In this document: positions 17,439 to 25,563 of the stretch, one piece after another
Layout: each line of letters begins with the position of its first letter
Position numbering within the stretch: position 1 is the stretch's first letter
Notes under the pieces: model-generated
Told to the model about the DNA's origin: nothing
Seen by the model: the letters and a program-made list of their open reading frames with translations, nothing else
The model's database searches: none
Assembly (NCBI GenBank): GCA_030539055.1
Contig: JAUNSV010000001.1
Location: 1-64,000, forward strand
Source: Eubacteriales bacterium
GTDB taxonomy: Bacteria > Bacillota > Clostridia > Lachnospirales > Lachnospiraceae
Length of the DNA stretch: 64,000 nucleotides
Direction of reading: 5' to 3'
Translations under genes and position numbers: made by a program

Positions 17439-18832
17439 CTTTTTTCTCTCCTAAGTAATGCTTTATATGCTAAATATGTACTATATATATCTAATTTGCT
17501 TGTTATTTCAAAAGGTGAGTGCATAGATAAAACTGGAACTCCAATATCTACAGTATCTATATTCCTTTGCGATACAAATTTTGCAATTGTGCCACCACCA
17601 CCTATATCCACTTTGCCAAGTTCTGCTACTTGAAAAGGAACTTTGCTTTCATCTAGTATTCTTATTGTTTCATTCATTGTTTCAGCTGAAGCATCTTGAG
17701 CACCTGATTTGCCTCTTGAACCAGTATATTTGCAAATAGTAACACCATGATTTAGGAGAGAGGCATTCCTTTCTTCAAAAACATCTGCAAATGTTGGGTC
17801 ATATGCTGCATTTACATCAGAAGAAAAACAAAGCGAATTTTTATATACATCTCTAGCTTTTATATTATAATAATCACAAATATCTTCGAATAAATCAAAA
17901 ACATAATTTGACACCATACCAGTATTACCCTCTGAACCTATTTCCTCTTTGTCTGTAAGAACTGTCATAGATGTTAATGAAGGATTATTACATTCTGTTT
18001 CTGCAATAAAAGCTGGATATGCACATACTCTGTCATCTTGAGCATAAGCTCCCACCATTGATCTATCAAATCCTATATCACTTGGGTTTAAAGCTGGTGT
18101 GATTTCTATTTCACATCTCAAAAAATCTTTTTCATTTATTCCATATTGTTCATTTAATAAATATAAAATTTTATGTTTTACAAAATTTTTTATATTTTTT
18201 TCTTTTAAAATATCTTTATCTACAAAAGGAATCGAACCAATAATTACATTTAATTCTTCCCCTTTAATAACATCTTTTAATGTTCGTTTATTTTGTTCAT
18301 CTGAAAGGTGAGGAAGTAAATCTGTTATTACAAATTGTGTATCACTTTCTTTTTCTCCAATATTTAGTTTTAATTCTTTTCCATTTGAGAGAAATATTAC
18401 TCCATGAAGAGAAAGTGGTATTGTTACCCATTGATATTTTTTTATTCCACCATAATAATGTGTTTTTAAAAATGCTATCTCTGAATTTTCATACATAGGG
18501 TTTGGCTTTAAATCTAATCTTGGTGAATCTATGTGTGCTATAGAGAAATTAATTCCTTTATCTATTTTTTCACTTCCTATTGTGAAAAGTGCAATTGCTT
18601 TACCTCTATTATTATAATAATATTTATTGCCACTTTCCAATTTAGTAGTATTTTTATTATACTCTTTATACCCTTTTTTTATAGCTTCATCAATAAAAAA
18701 ATCTACACATTCTCTTTCTGTTTTGCATTTTTTCATAAATTTTTTATAATCTTCACAAAAATCATATGCTTTGTTTAGCATACTTTTATCTAGTTCCATA
18801 ATATGTTTTGTTTCATATTCAAATTGTTCCAT
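17435..18832 (-). CDS. M18-family aminopeptidase
   Basis: Cytosolic metallo-aminopeptidase of the aspartyl-aminopeptidase family. I start it at the ATG at 18832, preceded by GGAGGACATA, giving 465 residues; an ATG four codons upstream overlaps that site. Expected metal and catalytic residues are visible in AHIDSPRLDL, YAQDDRVCAY, TDKEEIGSEG, SSDVNAAYDP and the terminal SMHSPFE. Length and motifs match clostridial M18 aminopeptidase 1. It lies between signal peptidase I and the trigger-factor-like lipoprotein. Confidence 0.93.
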   Translation of the reverse strand: MEQFEYETKHIMELDKSMLNKAYDFCEDYKKFMKKCKTERECVDFFIDEAIKKGYKEYNKNTTKLESGNKYYYNNRGKAIALFTIGSEKIDKGINFSIAHIDSPRLDLKPNPMYENSEIAFLKTHYYGGIKKYQWVTIPLSLHGVIFLSNGKELKLNIGEKESDTQFVITDLLPHLSDEQNKRTLKDVIKGEELNVIIGSIPFVDKDILKEKNIKNFVKHKILYLLNEQYGINEKDFLRCEIEITPALNPSDIGFDRSMVGAYAQDDRVCAYPAFIAETECNNPSLTSMTVLTDKEEIGSEGNTGMVSNYVFDLFEDICDYYNIKARDVYKNSLCFSSDVNAAYDPTFADVFEERNASLLNHGVTICKYTGSRGKSGAQDASAETMNETIRILDESKVPFQVAELGKVDIGGGGTIAKFVSQRNIDTVDIGVPVLSMHSPFEITSKLDIYSTYLAYKALLRREKR

Positions 18833-18848
18833 TATGTCCTCCAAATTA

Positions 18849-19706
18849 TTATTTTACTAATCCAAATTTATATATAGGCCAATATACGAAGCCTGCTTTT
18901 GCTATTATATCTTTTTTTGCTACAAACATTTGATTCCAAAACCTTGCATCCTCTGAATTATTTCTATTGTCGCCCATAAGAAAGTATCCATCTTCTGGTA
19001 CAGTAAATTTGAAAGATTTGTAAAAATTATCATCCACAATCATTGGCTCATATATGTATGTCTCTTCTTGTTTTACGCCATTTATATATACATGCCCTGC
19101 TTTTACTGTACCATCAAATCTAAATTTTATTTCTTTAAAATCATTTGTATTCGCAAGATAATCATTTTTTATTTCTACAACATCTCCAGGAATTGCAATA
19201 CATCTTTTAATAAAATATGCTTTTGAATTATTTGTATTTTTTCTTCCACAATTTGGGCATACTTCATCAAAGTAATTATTTAATTCAGACAAGCTTGCTC
19301 TTACACTCTCGCTTAAGTATTCTAGGTGGTTTTTGTCTTTCTTTTGATACATATACCCACACTCTTTACATATGTAACCATAGTTTAAAACTACTATATC
19401 TCCTCTTTTAATATCACTTGAAATATATGCTAATCTAGATCCAAATAGCCTTGCTCCTATAGGTAGTGTGCTTATCATAGAACCAGTAGGTACATATGAA
19501 TTTGTTATCAAGAAAGAATTGCACAAAATTGCTACAATTGCTGCAACAACTACCATATATACCCAATCAAATACTGTTCTAAATGTATTTTTTCTTATAT
19601 CACTATTAGAGAAAATAGGTGTTTTTTCCTCTTTAATAACATTTTCTTCATTTGCATCCCAAGAAGAAATATTATTTTGTATATCTTTATTTTCTTCATT
19701 ATTCAT
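18849..19706 (-). CDS. lepB: Signal peptidase I with a zinc-ribbon-like insertion
   Basis: Cleaves signal peptides of secreted proteins. The 285-residue protein has one membrane helix (~47-69), catalytic Ser76 in VPTGSMISTL, catalytic Lys167 in FIKRCIAIPGD and the late motif GYFLMGDNRNNSEDARFW. Between the Ser and Lys boxes lies an insertion with two CxxC knuckles (Cys113/Cys116 and Cys150/Cys153), as in a zinc ribbon; standard enzymes lack it. No ribosome site precedes the ATG, and the promoter places the transcript start within a base or two of it. It heads the 11-gene run ending at engB. Confidence 0.93.
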   Translation of the reverse strand: MNNEENKDIQNNISSWDANEENVIKEEKTPIFSNSDIRKNTFRTVFDWVYMVVVAAIVAILCNSFLITNSYVPTGSMISTLPIGARLFGSRLAYISSDIKRGDIVVLNYGYICKECGYMYQKKDKNHLEYLSESVRASLSELNNYFDEVCPNCGRKNTNNSKAYFIKRCIAIPGDVVEIKNDYLANTNDFKEIKFRFDGTVKAGHVYINGVKQEETYIYEPMIVDDNFYKSFKFTVPEDGYFLMGDNRNNSEDARFWNQMFVAKKDIIAKAGFVYWPIYKFGLVK

Positions 19707-19714
19707 AAGTTTAT

Positions 19715-19743
19715 ACTATAACATTATTTGTCTATTTTTACAA
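19715..19743 (-). promoter_or_regulatory. Promoter of the lepB operon, predicting a leaderless mRNA
   Basis: On the minus strand TTGTAA (19743-19738) is followed after 17 bases by TATAGT (19720-19715). The lepB ATG begins eight bases after the -10 box, so the transcript should start at or within two bases of the start codon. No Shine-Dalgarno sequence is present. Confidence 0.7.
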
Positions 19744-19755
19744 GAAAAAAAATAA

Positions 19756-19800
19756 AAAAGAACGATTCTTCAATGAAAATTAGGTGAAAATCGCTCTTTT
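19756..19800 (-). terminator. Terminator after the Nudix gene
   Basis: On the minus strand AAAAGAGCGATT pairs with AATCGTTCTTTT over 12 positions with one G-T pair, then comes a T-rich run. It ends the rhomboid-like/Nudix transcript just before the lepB promoter. Confidence 0.8.
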
Positions 19801-19843
19801 AATTATTAAAATTATTTTAATGTAAATAAATTTCTAATTATTC

Positions 19844-20398
19844 TTAAAAATTTTTATTCAAATATTTTTCGTTATAAGCAAGTATAGCACTTATTGATTT
19901 TGCATCATTTATTTTTCCATTAAATATGTCTCTTTTCAAATCTTCTATTGACCATTCTTCTATATGCGTCTCTTCATCTATGTCATTGTGGATACTTCCT
20001 TTTTCTAAATCAAATGCAATATATATTTTTATTCTTTCGGAGCAATATGCCATTGCTGTATTTTGATCTAGTAATAGTTCTATTCTATTTGATTTGAAAC
20101 CTGTTTCTTCTTCTAACTCTCTTTTTGCACACTCATAAAAATCTTTTTCGTTTTTTTCTAATTTTCCTGCTGGTATTTCTAATGTATACCTATTTGCAAC
20201 AAGTCTAAATTGCTTGACCATTAATATATTTCCATTTGGTAAAACAGGTATAATAGCTGCTGCACCACCATGCTCTATATAATCCCAGTGTGTAATATGT
20301 CCACATACATCCACTTTATCTTGATAAGCACTTAATATTGAACCTTTATATTTTAATTCTCTTTTCAACAATTTAGGGATTTTTTTAAAATCTTCCAT
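19844..20398 (-). CDS. Nudix hydrolase, probable ADP-ribose pyrophosphatase
   Basis: Hydrolyses nucleoside diphosphate derivatives, most likely ADP-ribose. The 184 residues match the NudF/ADPRP type: the conserved EIPAGKLEKNE segment leads into the Nudix helix with the metal-binding RELEEETGF. There is one extra residue between the Nudix glycine segment and the REL core compared with the GX5EX7REUXEEXGU pattern. The REUXEE metal-binding part itself is intact. An AGGAGAAG site precedes the ATG, and the start overlaps the upstream rhomboid-like gene by 14 bases. Confidence 0.92.
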   Translation of the reverse strand: MEDFKKIPKLLKRELKYKGSILSAYQDKVDVCGHITHWDYIEHGGAAAIIPVLPNGNILMVKQFRLVANRYTLEIPAGKLEKNEKDFYECAKRELEEETGFKSNRIELLLDQNTAMAYCSERIKIYIAFDLEKGSIHNDIDEETHIEEWSIEDLKRDIFNGKINDAKSISAILAYNEKYLNKNF

Positions 20399-21041
20399 TT
20401 CTTCTCCTAAAAAGATATTTTAATTTGTCTTTATACATAAAATATAAGAAAAAGAATACATTAATTAATGACATAACTAATGCTATTCTATCTGCTAAAC
20501 TACTATATATAAACATATATGCGTACAAAGCTAATTCTACTATAGCAATATATTTTGCTTTGATTGGTATTATAAAAAATAGTAAAAACCTTGTTTCTGG
20601 AAATGTAAGTGCAAATGCAATAAAAATAGAAAAAGTAAGATATGTAGGATAAATAAGCATATGATTTTGTGTTATTAAACTAACAATTATCCCACCAAGC
20701 ACATGACCTATTATTCCACCAAAAAAATATATGTTAAATTTAAAATCCGACCACACTTGAAGTAGTATTGTGGTTAAATTGTAATACACATATATTATTA
20801 ATGCAGCTAAGAGTATATCTATATTGGATCTTAAAAATCCAGATGGTGGAAAAAAAATAAATGTAAATATTCTCCAAATTTGACCATTGAATAAAGCTTT
20901 AGTGTCTAAACATAAATATTGAAAATAAAAAATTGGATTCATTATTTGTATGAGTAGACCTATAGCATAAATTGTTGCTAAATATAAATTGAAATTATGG
21001 ATTGCTAAGTGTCCATATTTGTACTCTAATTTTTGAAACAA
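20385..21041 (-). CDS. Rhomboid-like membrane protein, probably without protease activity
   Basis: A 218-residue protein with about six membrane helices. The GQIWRIFTFIFFPPSGF segment resembles the loop after the first helix of rhomboid/Derlin proteins. I find no GxSG serine motif and no conserved His in the last helices, so it would be a pseudoprotease, closer to Derlin-type members. The start is a TTG preceded by AAAGGAGATTATT. It pairs with the Nudix gene through a short overlap; the functional link is unknown. Confidence 0.75.
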   Translation of the reverse strand: MFQKLEYKYGHLAIHNFNLYLATIYAIGLLIQIMNPIFYFQYLCLDTKALFNGQIWRIFTFIFFPPSGFLRSNIDILLAALIIYVYYNLTTILLQVWSDFKFNIYFFGGIIGHVLGGIIVSLITQNHMLIYPTYLTFSIFIAFALTFPETRFLLFFIIPIKAKYIAIVELALYAYMFIYSSLADRIALVMSLINVFFFLYFMYKDKLKYLFRRRNGRF

Positions 21042-21111
21042 AATAATCTCCTTTAAAAAAATATATAATTTAAGTTTATATAATACTCTATTTTATTTTA
21101 ATTTGCAATAT

Positions 21112-21141
21112 TTTTCATTTTGTAAATTCACCTTGTATAAT
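21112..21141 (+). promoter_or_regulatory. Candidate promoter for the YtxH-like gene
   Basis: TTTTCA (21112-21117) and TATAAT (21136-21141) are separated by 18 bases in the 183-base divergent intergenic region. The first coding base is 84 bases downstream. A second -10-like sequence (TATACT) lies closer to the gene, so the true start is unsure. Confidence 0.4.
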
Positions 21142-21224
21142 CGTAAATGTCATTTATTTTTTATTCTTTCTTTTTTTATATATTTATGATATACTTTTGT
21201 TAATAAATTAAAGGAGGAATTATA

Positions 21225-21725
21225 ATGAGTAAAAAATTTGGTTTTGCTGAATTATTATTCGCTAGTGCAATAGGTTGTGTTGGTGGTATAGTATATTATT
21301 TAGCAAAAAATGATAAATTTTCTGAAGAAACAAATGATAATTATAAAGATGTGATAAATAATGCAAAAGAGTTTGGTCAAGGAGTAAAAAGAACTTACAC
21401 TTCTGTAGGTAACAAAGATTCTTTTAGCGAAGAGGGAAAAGAGCTTGGAGCTAAAACTATGGATTTACTAAAATCTACTAAAGAAATGATATCATCTGGT
21501 GCTGGTGATGCTTATGATTTTGTAAAAACAAATATTAGTGAAAAAGTATCTCCTGCTGTAAACAAATTTTCTGAGTATAGTGATACTTTTGATGATGGAA
21601 TTACGAAAGTTAAAAAAAATGTAAAAGATGGCGAAAAGAAAGTTAAAAATGTGATTAAGGGTGCCAAAAAGAATGTAAAAACAATACAAAAGAAAATTAA
21701 AAAAGTAGCTAAAGATCTGAAATAA
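21225..21725 (+). CDS. YtxH-like membrane-anchored protein
   Basis: A 166-residue protein with an N-terminal glycine-rich membrane helix (~8-25, ending in GGIVYYLAKN). A long amphipathic helical region follows, and the C-terminus is strongly Lys-rich (residues ~125-166). This matches the YtxH/general-stress-protein pattern, which is linked to the envelope but has no known biochemistry. AAAGGAGGAATT directly precedes the ATG. Its last 17 bases overlap the end of ispD on the other strand. Confidence 0.75.
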   Translation: MSKKFGFAELLFASAIGCVGGIVYYLAKNDKFSEETNDNYKDVINNAKEFGQGVKRTYTSVGNKDSFSEEGKELGAKTMDLLKSTKEMISSGAGDAYDFVKTNISEKVSPAVNKFSEYSDTFDDGITKVKKNVKDGEKKVKNVIKGAKKNVKTIQKKIKKVAKDLK

Positions 21726-22437
21726 AAGTAATTTTATCATTCTTATGTAATGACTCTATAATAAAAACTTTTTCATTTGAATATTTTTCTACTAATATAC
21801 AATCATCCGTGATTGTATATTTTATTTTTGGATTTTCTTTTAAATCTTTCATGAATTTATCATAAATATCCATTATCAAATTGTAATCAAAACATTGTGG
21901 AGTTTGTATAGCATACAAATTATTTCTATCTATAGTTTTTTTTATTTCTAATACTCCATTTGTTTCTTTAGCGTATTTTATTGTATCTATACATTTTTTT
22001 GCGAGTGTAAGTGCTTTTACTTCTTTTAATTTTACTCTAGCATTATTAATATCATCATTGTGTATAAACATACGAGCAGAATCATGAATAAGTATTTTAA
22101 TATCTTCTCTTTTAATATTTTGAAAAAATCCATCGTTTACTTTTTTCTCAATATTTTTAAGTGCATTATAAACAGAATAAAATCTTTCACTACCACCAAT
22201 TACAAAATGTAATTTGTTTTTATTTACTATATTATTGTCATTTAATAATTTTTCTTTTTCAAATTTTAAATTTTTTTCATCAAATACTATAAATATATTA
22301 TTAATATCTTCATTATTTAAAAATGTATCTAGCGAATACCTATAAAGTGCTTTTCCTTTTATATCTGTATATTGTTTTTTTGTTGAAGAATTAAATCTTT
22401 TGCTTTCTCCTGCACATAATAAAATTACAAAATTCAT
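21709..22437 (-). CDS. ispD: 2-C-methyl-D-erythritol 4-phosphate cytidylyltransferase
   Basis: Forms CDP-methylerythritol in the MEP route to isoprenoids. The 242-residue protein starts with LLCAGESKRFNSSTKKQY (the nucleotidyltransferase loop). It has ILIHDSARMFI, KCIDTIK, DRNNLYAIQTPQCFDY and TDDCILVE, the usual order in IspD. It is the last gene of the cysteine desulfurase/tsa operon and follows tsaD by one base. ispF is not adjacent or fused. It converges on and overlaps the YtxH-like gene. Confidence 0.92.
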   Translation of the reverse strand: MNFVILLCAGESKRFNSSTKKQYTDIKGKALYRYSLDTFLNNEDINNIFIVFDEKNLKFEKEKLLNDNNIVNKNKLHFVIGGSERFYSVYNALKNIEKKVNDGFFQNIKREDIKILIHDSARMFIHNDDINNARVKLKEVKALTLAKKCIDTIKYAKETNGVLEIKKTIDRNNLYAIQTPQCFDYNLIMDIYDKFMKDLKENPKIKYTITDDCILVEKYSNEKVFIIESLHKNDKITFISDL

Positions 22438-22438
22438 T

Positions 22439-23446
22439 TTATTCTCCTAATTTTAAATTTGGATAAGCATTTAATTCCAAATTGTCTCTCTTTCCATTAA
22501 AATATTCATAATATCCAGCTGATGCAATCATTGCTGCATTATCTGTACAATAAATATTCTCTGGTGAAAAAAATTGAATATTATTTTTTGTACATTCTTC
22601 CTCTAAAGCCTTTCTTATAGTTTTATTTGCTGCTACTCCACCAGCTATTGCTAATTTTTTAATATTTTTTTGTAAACACAAATCAATGCTTCTAGATACT
22701 AAAGAGTATATTATTGAATCTTGAAAAGCTTTGCTTATATCATTTATTATTTCATCATTCAACTTGTCTTGTTTATTTATATAATTTAATGTATGAGATT
22801 TAAGCCCTGAGAAAGTAAAATCATATTTATTATCTTCCACTATTCCGTGTGGAAAAAGAATTTCTTTACTACTCATATTTGCTCTTTGTTCCAATTTAGG
22901 TCCACCAGGGTATGAAAGCCCCAATGCTCTAGCTACTTTATCAAAACATTCTCCACAAGCATCATCTTTAGTTTTTCCAATTAATTCGTATTTTGTATAA
23001 TCTTTCACTATTACTAAATTTGTATGACCACCAGATACTATTAAACAAACAAATTCTGGTTGTAAATTTTTATTTGAAATATAATTTGCACAAATATGAC
23101 CCTCAATATGATGTATACCTATAAGCGGTTTATTTATTGCATATGATAAAGCTTTTGCAAAAGAAATTCCAACTAACAAAGCGCCCACAAGCCCTGGTCC
23201 TTTAGTAACACAAATTGCACTTATATCATCTAAACAAATATTTGCATCAAACAATGCTTTTTTAAATACATTGTCAATATTTTCTATATGCTTTCTTGAT
23301 GCTATTTCTGGCACAACTCCACCAAATTGTTCATGTATTTTTATTTGTGAGTTGATAACATTTGATAAAACTTCTCTTCCATTTTTTACTACAGAAACAG
23401 AAGTTTCATCACAGCTTGATTCAATTCCTAAAATATAATGATCCAT
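22439..23446 (-). CDS. tsaD: tRNA N6-threonylcarbamoyltransferase TsaD
   Basis: Transfers the threonylcarbamoyl group to A37 of ANN-decoding tRNAs, together with TsaB and TsaE. The 335-residue ASKHA-fold protein opens with GIESSCDETSVSVV and has the metal-binding HIEGH motif, LIVSGGHTNLV and AIAGGVAANKTIR. A GAGGAT ribosome site precedes the ATG. It lies downstream of RNase Z and upstream of ispD. Confidence 0.97.
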   Translation of the reverse strand: MDHYILGIESSCDETSVSVVKNGREVLSNVINSQIKIHEQFGGVVPEIASRKHIENIDNVFKKALFDANICLDDISAICVTKGPGLVGALLVGISFAKALSYAINKPLIGIHHIEGHICANYISNKNLQPEFVCLIVSGGHTNLVIVKDYTKYELIGKTKDDACGECFDKVARALGLSYPGGPKLEQRANMSSKEILFPHGIVEDNKYDFTFSGLKSHTLNYINKQDKLNDEIINDISKAFQDSIIYSLVSRSIDLCLQKNIKKLAIAGGVAANKTIRKALEEECTKNNIQFFSPENIYCTDNAAMIASAGYYEYFNGKRDNLELNAYPNLKLGE

Positions 23447-23448
23447 AA

Positions 23449-24363
23449 TTAATCCTCAAATTTTAATTCTTTATGCCATCCATCTTTTGGAATAAAAAGT
23501 TGAGGCAGTGTGCGTCTAAACTCTTCTAAATATTTTTGTGGTTTCATCTCTGATGGCGAATAATGAGTAAGCCACATTTCTTTTGGATTAATTTTAACTC
23601 CAATTTTTATTGCTTCTTTCATAGTCATATGCATATACTCTTTTGCATTGTCATCTTTATCACTCTCTCCATACATTCCCTCGCAAATAAAAAGATTTGC
23701 GTTCTTTGCCATTTCCTCAATTATTTTTACTGGTCTTGTATCAGTTAAATATGTAAGTTTAAGCCCCTCTCTTTCTTCACCCATTACATCGCTTGGTTTA
23801 TATGTTTTTTCATTTTCTTTATCATAAATAATTTCGCCATGCTGTAATTTGTTCCAATATTTTAATGGTATATTATTTTCTTTTGCTTTTTCTAATTGAA
23901 ATTCTGGCAAGCGTGGTACTAGTATAGAATAACCATAACAAGTAATTTTATGTTTTAATTTAAAATATTCTATATTATACTTCCCTATATTTAAAATACC
24001 TTTTTCATTTTTTAATTCTATATACTCTATTTTGAAAGGTAGTTGAGGTGCTATTATTCTTAAAGAAGAAACTACTTTTTCTATATCCTTTGGCCCTACT
24101 ATAGTTATTTTTTCTCTTCTATCAGAATTGCCCATTGAAAGTAAAAGCCCAATAAGACCAGAAATATGATCTGCATGAAAATGAGTTATCAATATTATAT
24201 CTATAGGATTTGGCGACAAATTTGCTTTTGCAAGAGCAATTTGAGTTCCCTCTCCACAATCAATTAAAAGACTAGAGCCATCTAATCTCACTAAAAGTGA
24301 AGTTAAATGTCTATTTGGTAGTGGCATCATTCCACCTGTTCCTAATAAAGTTACATCGAGCAT
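23449..24363 (-). CDS. rnz: Ribonuclease Z
   Basis: Endonuclease that trims tRNA 3' trailers; both tRNA genes here lack encoded CCA, which is the kind of substrate it handles. The 304-residue metallo-beta-lactamase-fold protein starts with LLGTGGMMPLPNRHLTSLLV. It has the HFHADHISG zinc motif, GSGG-type strands, and the late LTHYSPSEM motif. It sits between rimI and tsaD in a run of tRNA-maturation genes. Confidence 0.94.
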   Translation of the reverse strand: MLDVTLLGTGGMMPLPNRHLTSLLVRLDGSSLLIDCGEGTQIALAKANLSPNPIDIILITHFHADHISGLIGLLLSMGNSDRREKITIVGPKDIEKVVSSLRIIAPQLPFKIEYIELKNEKGILNIGKYNIEYFKLKHKITCYGYSILVPRLPEFQLEKAKENNIPLKYWNKLQHGEIIYDKENEKTYKPSDVMGEEREGLKLTYLTDTRPVKIIEEMAKNANLFICEGMYGESDKDDNAKEYMHMTMKEAIKIGVKINPKEMWLTHYSPSEMKPQKYLEEFRRTLPQLFIPKDGWHKELKFED

Positions 24364-24391
24364 TATTTATCCATCCTGTATTTTTTAAAAA

Positions 24392-24895
24392 TTAATTGTT
24401 ACTACATTTTTCTGTCATTTCATAATCATAATTTGTTTTTTCCATTATAATGGCATTTTCTGTTGGTTCTTTAAAATAATTTTTTCTTTCACTTATTTTT
24501 ACAAAATTATGTTTTTCATATAAAGAAATAGCAGCTTTATTTGATTCTCTTACTTCAAGATGTATTGCTTGTATTGTTTTTTGTATACAAGTAATCATCA
24601 TTAAATTTAATAATATCTCTGCACATTTTTTCTTTCGACACTCTTTTCTAATACATATTTTTAAAATTTCTGCTTCGTTTCCTATTATTCTTATAATCCC
24701 ATATCCTATAATATCATTGTTTAAATTATAAATTTCTTTATACTCTTCATCTCTATATGTCCAAAAAGTATCATATGCAGAATCAATACTCTCATAGAAA
24801 CTTTTTTTATTCCACATATCGGATGTGAAATTTTCTTTTTCTATTTCATAAATACAGTCAATATCCTCTTTTTTTGCTTTTAATATTGTGAACAT
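24392..24895 (-). CDS. rimI: Ribosomal-protein-alanine N-acetyltransferase RimI-like
   Basis: GNAT acetyltransferase of 167 residues, expected to acetylate the N-terminus of ribosomal protein S18. The acetyl-CoA segment is ICIRKECRKKKCAEILL, where the usual QRxxGxG/A loop is degraded to RKECRKKKC. Then follow the LEVRESNKAAISLYEKHNF strand-helix unit and the KNYFKEPTENAIIM ending typical of RimI. It overlaps tsaB by 16 bases. Placement between tsaB and tsaD is the classic bacterial order. Confidence 0.87.
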   Translation of the reverse strand: MFTILKAKKEDIDCIYEIEKENFTSDMWNKKSFYESIDSAYDTFWTYRDEEYKEIYNLNNDIIGYGIIRIIGNEAEILKICIRKECRKKKCAEILLNLMMITCIQKTIQAIHLEVRESNKAAISLYEKHNFVKISERKNYFKEPTENAIIMEKTNYDYEMTEKCSNN

Positions 24896-25557
24896 GTGGG
24901 CTTTCCTTTTTCTGCCTTCGATTTCTCTACATAATTGATTAATTTTATTTTTTCATCATTTTTCATTCCAACAATAAAAGTACTTTTTGCATCTTGGTAT
25001 CTATGATTTTTATTTGCAAATATGAAATCAACTTTTAAATTGTTTGAAAGATAATCATTATAAATATCTATTCCATCACCAACAAATATATATTTCAATT
25101 TATTAAATTTATTTATACATTTTGTAAGAACTTCAATATCTATGCTCATATCTTTAAAATATTTTTTATTTTTATAATATATATTAAAAAAAACTCTATT
25201 TGCTCTTGCATCCATAATTGGAATAACAACTCTTTCATTATTTGATACATTTTCAGATAAAGAATCTAGAGTTGATACTCCTATTACTTCGATTCCATAT
25301 GGAATTGATAAGCCTTTAGCAATAGCCATACCTATTCTTAATCCAGTAAAAGAACCTGGTCCTGCTGATATAATTATTTTTTTTAAGTCTTTTACACTAT
25401 ATTTTTTTGATAAAAAAAATAATTCACTAATTATAGGTAGCAAAGTTTGTGAATGTGTAAGTCCCATCGACATTTCTATATTTATAATATTTTTTTCATC
25501 TTCAAATAGTGAGCCTTGTGCTTTTTTGCCAGATGATTCTATTGATAAAATTAGCAT
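24880..25557 (-). CDS. tsaB: t6A synthesis protein TsaB
   Basis: Non-catalytic ASKHA-fold partner that forms the TsaBD heterodimer for t6A synthesis. The 225 residues include LSIESSGKKAQGSLF, SMGLTHSQTLLPII, ISAGPGSFTGLRIGMAIAKG and VVIPIMDARANRVFF. The last ~25 residues are basic. It lies between the cysteine desulfurase gene and rimI. I found no tsaE in this window. Confidence 0.94.
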   Translation of the reverse strand: MLILSIESSGKKAQGSLFEDEKNIINIEMSMGLTHSQTLLPIISELFFLSKKYSVKDLKKIIISAGPGSFTGLRIGMAIAKGLSIPYGIEVIGVSTLDSLSENVSNNERVVIPIMDARANRVFFNIYYKNKKYFKDMSIDIEVLTKCINKFNKLKYIFVGDGIDIYNDYLSNNLKVDFIFANKNHRYQDAKSTFIVGMKNDEKIKLINYVEKSKAEKGKPTCSQY

Positions 25558-25563
25558 TATATC

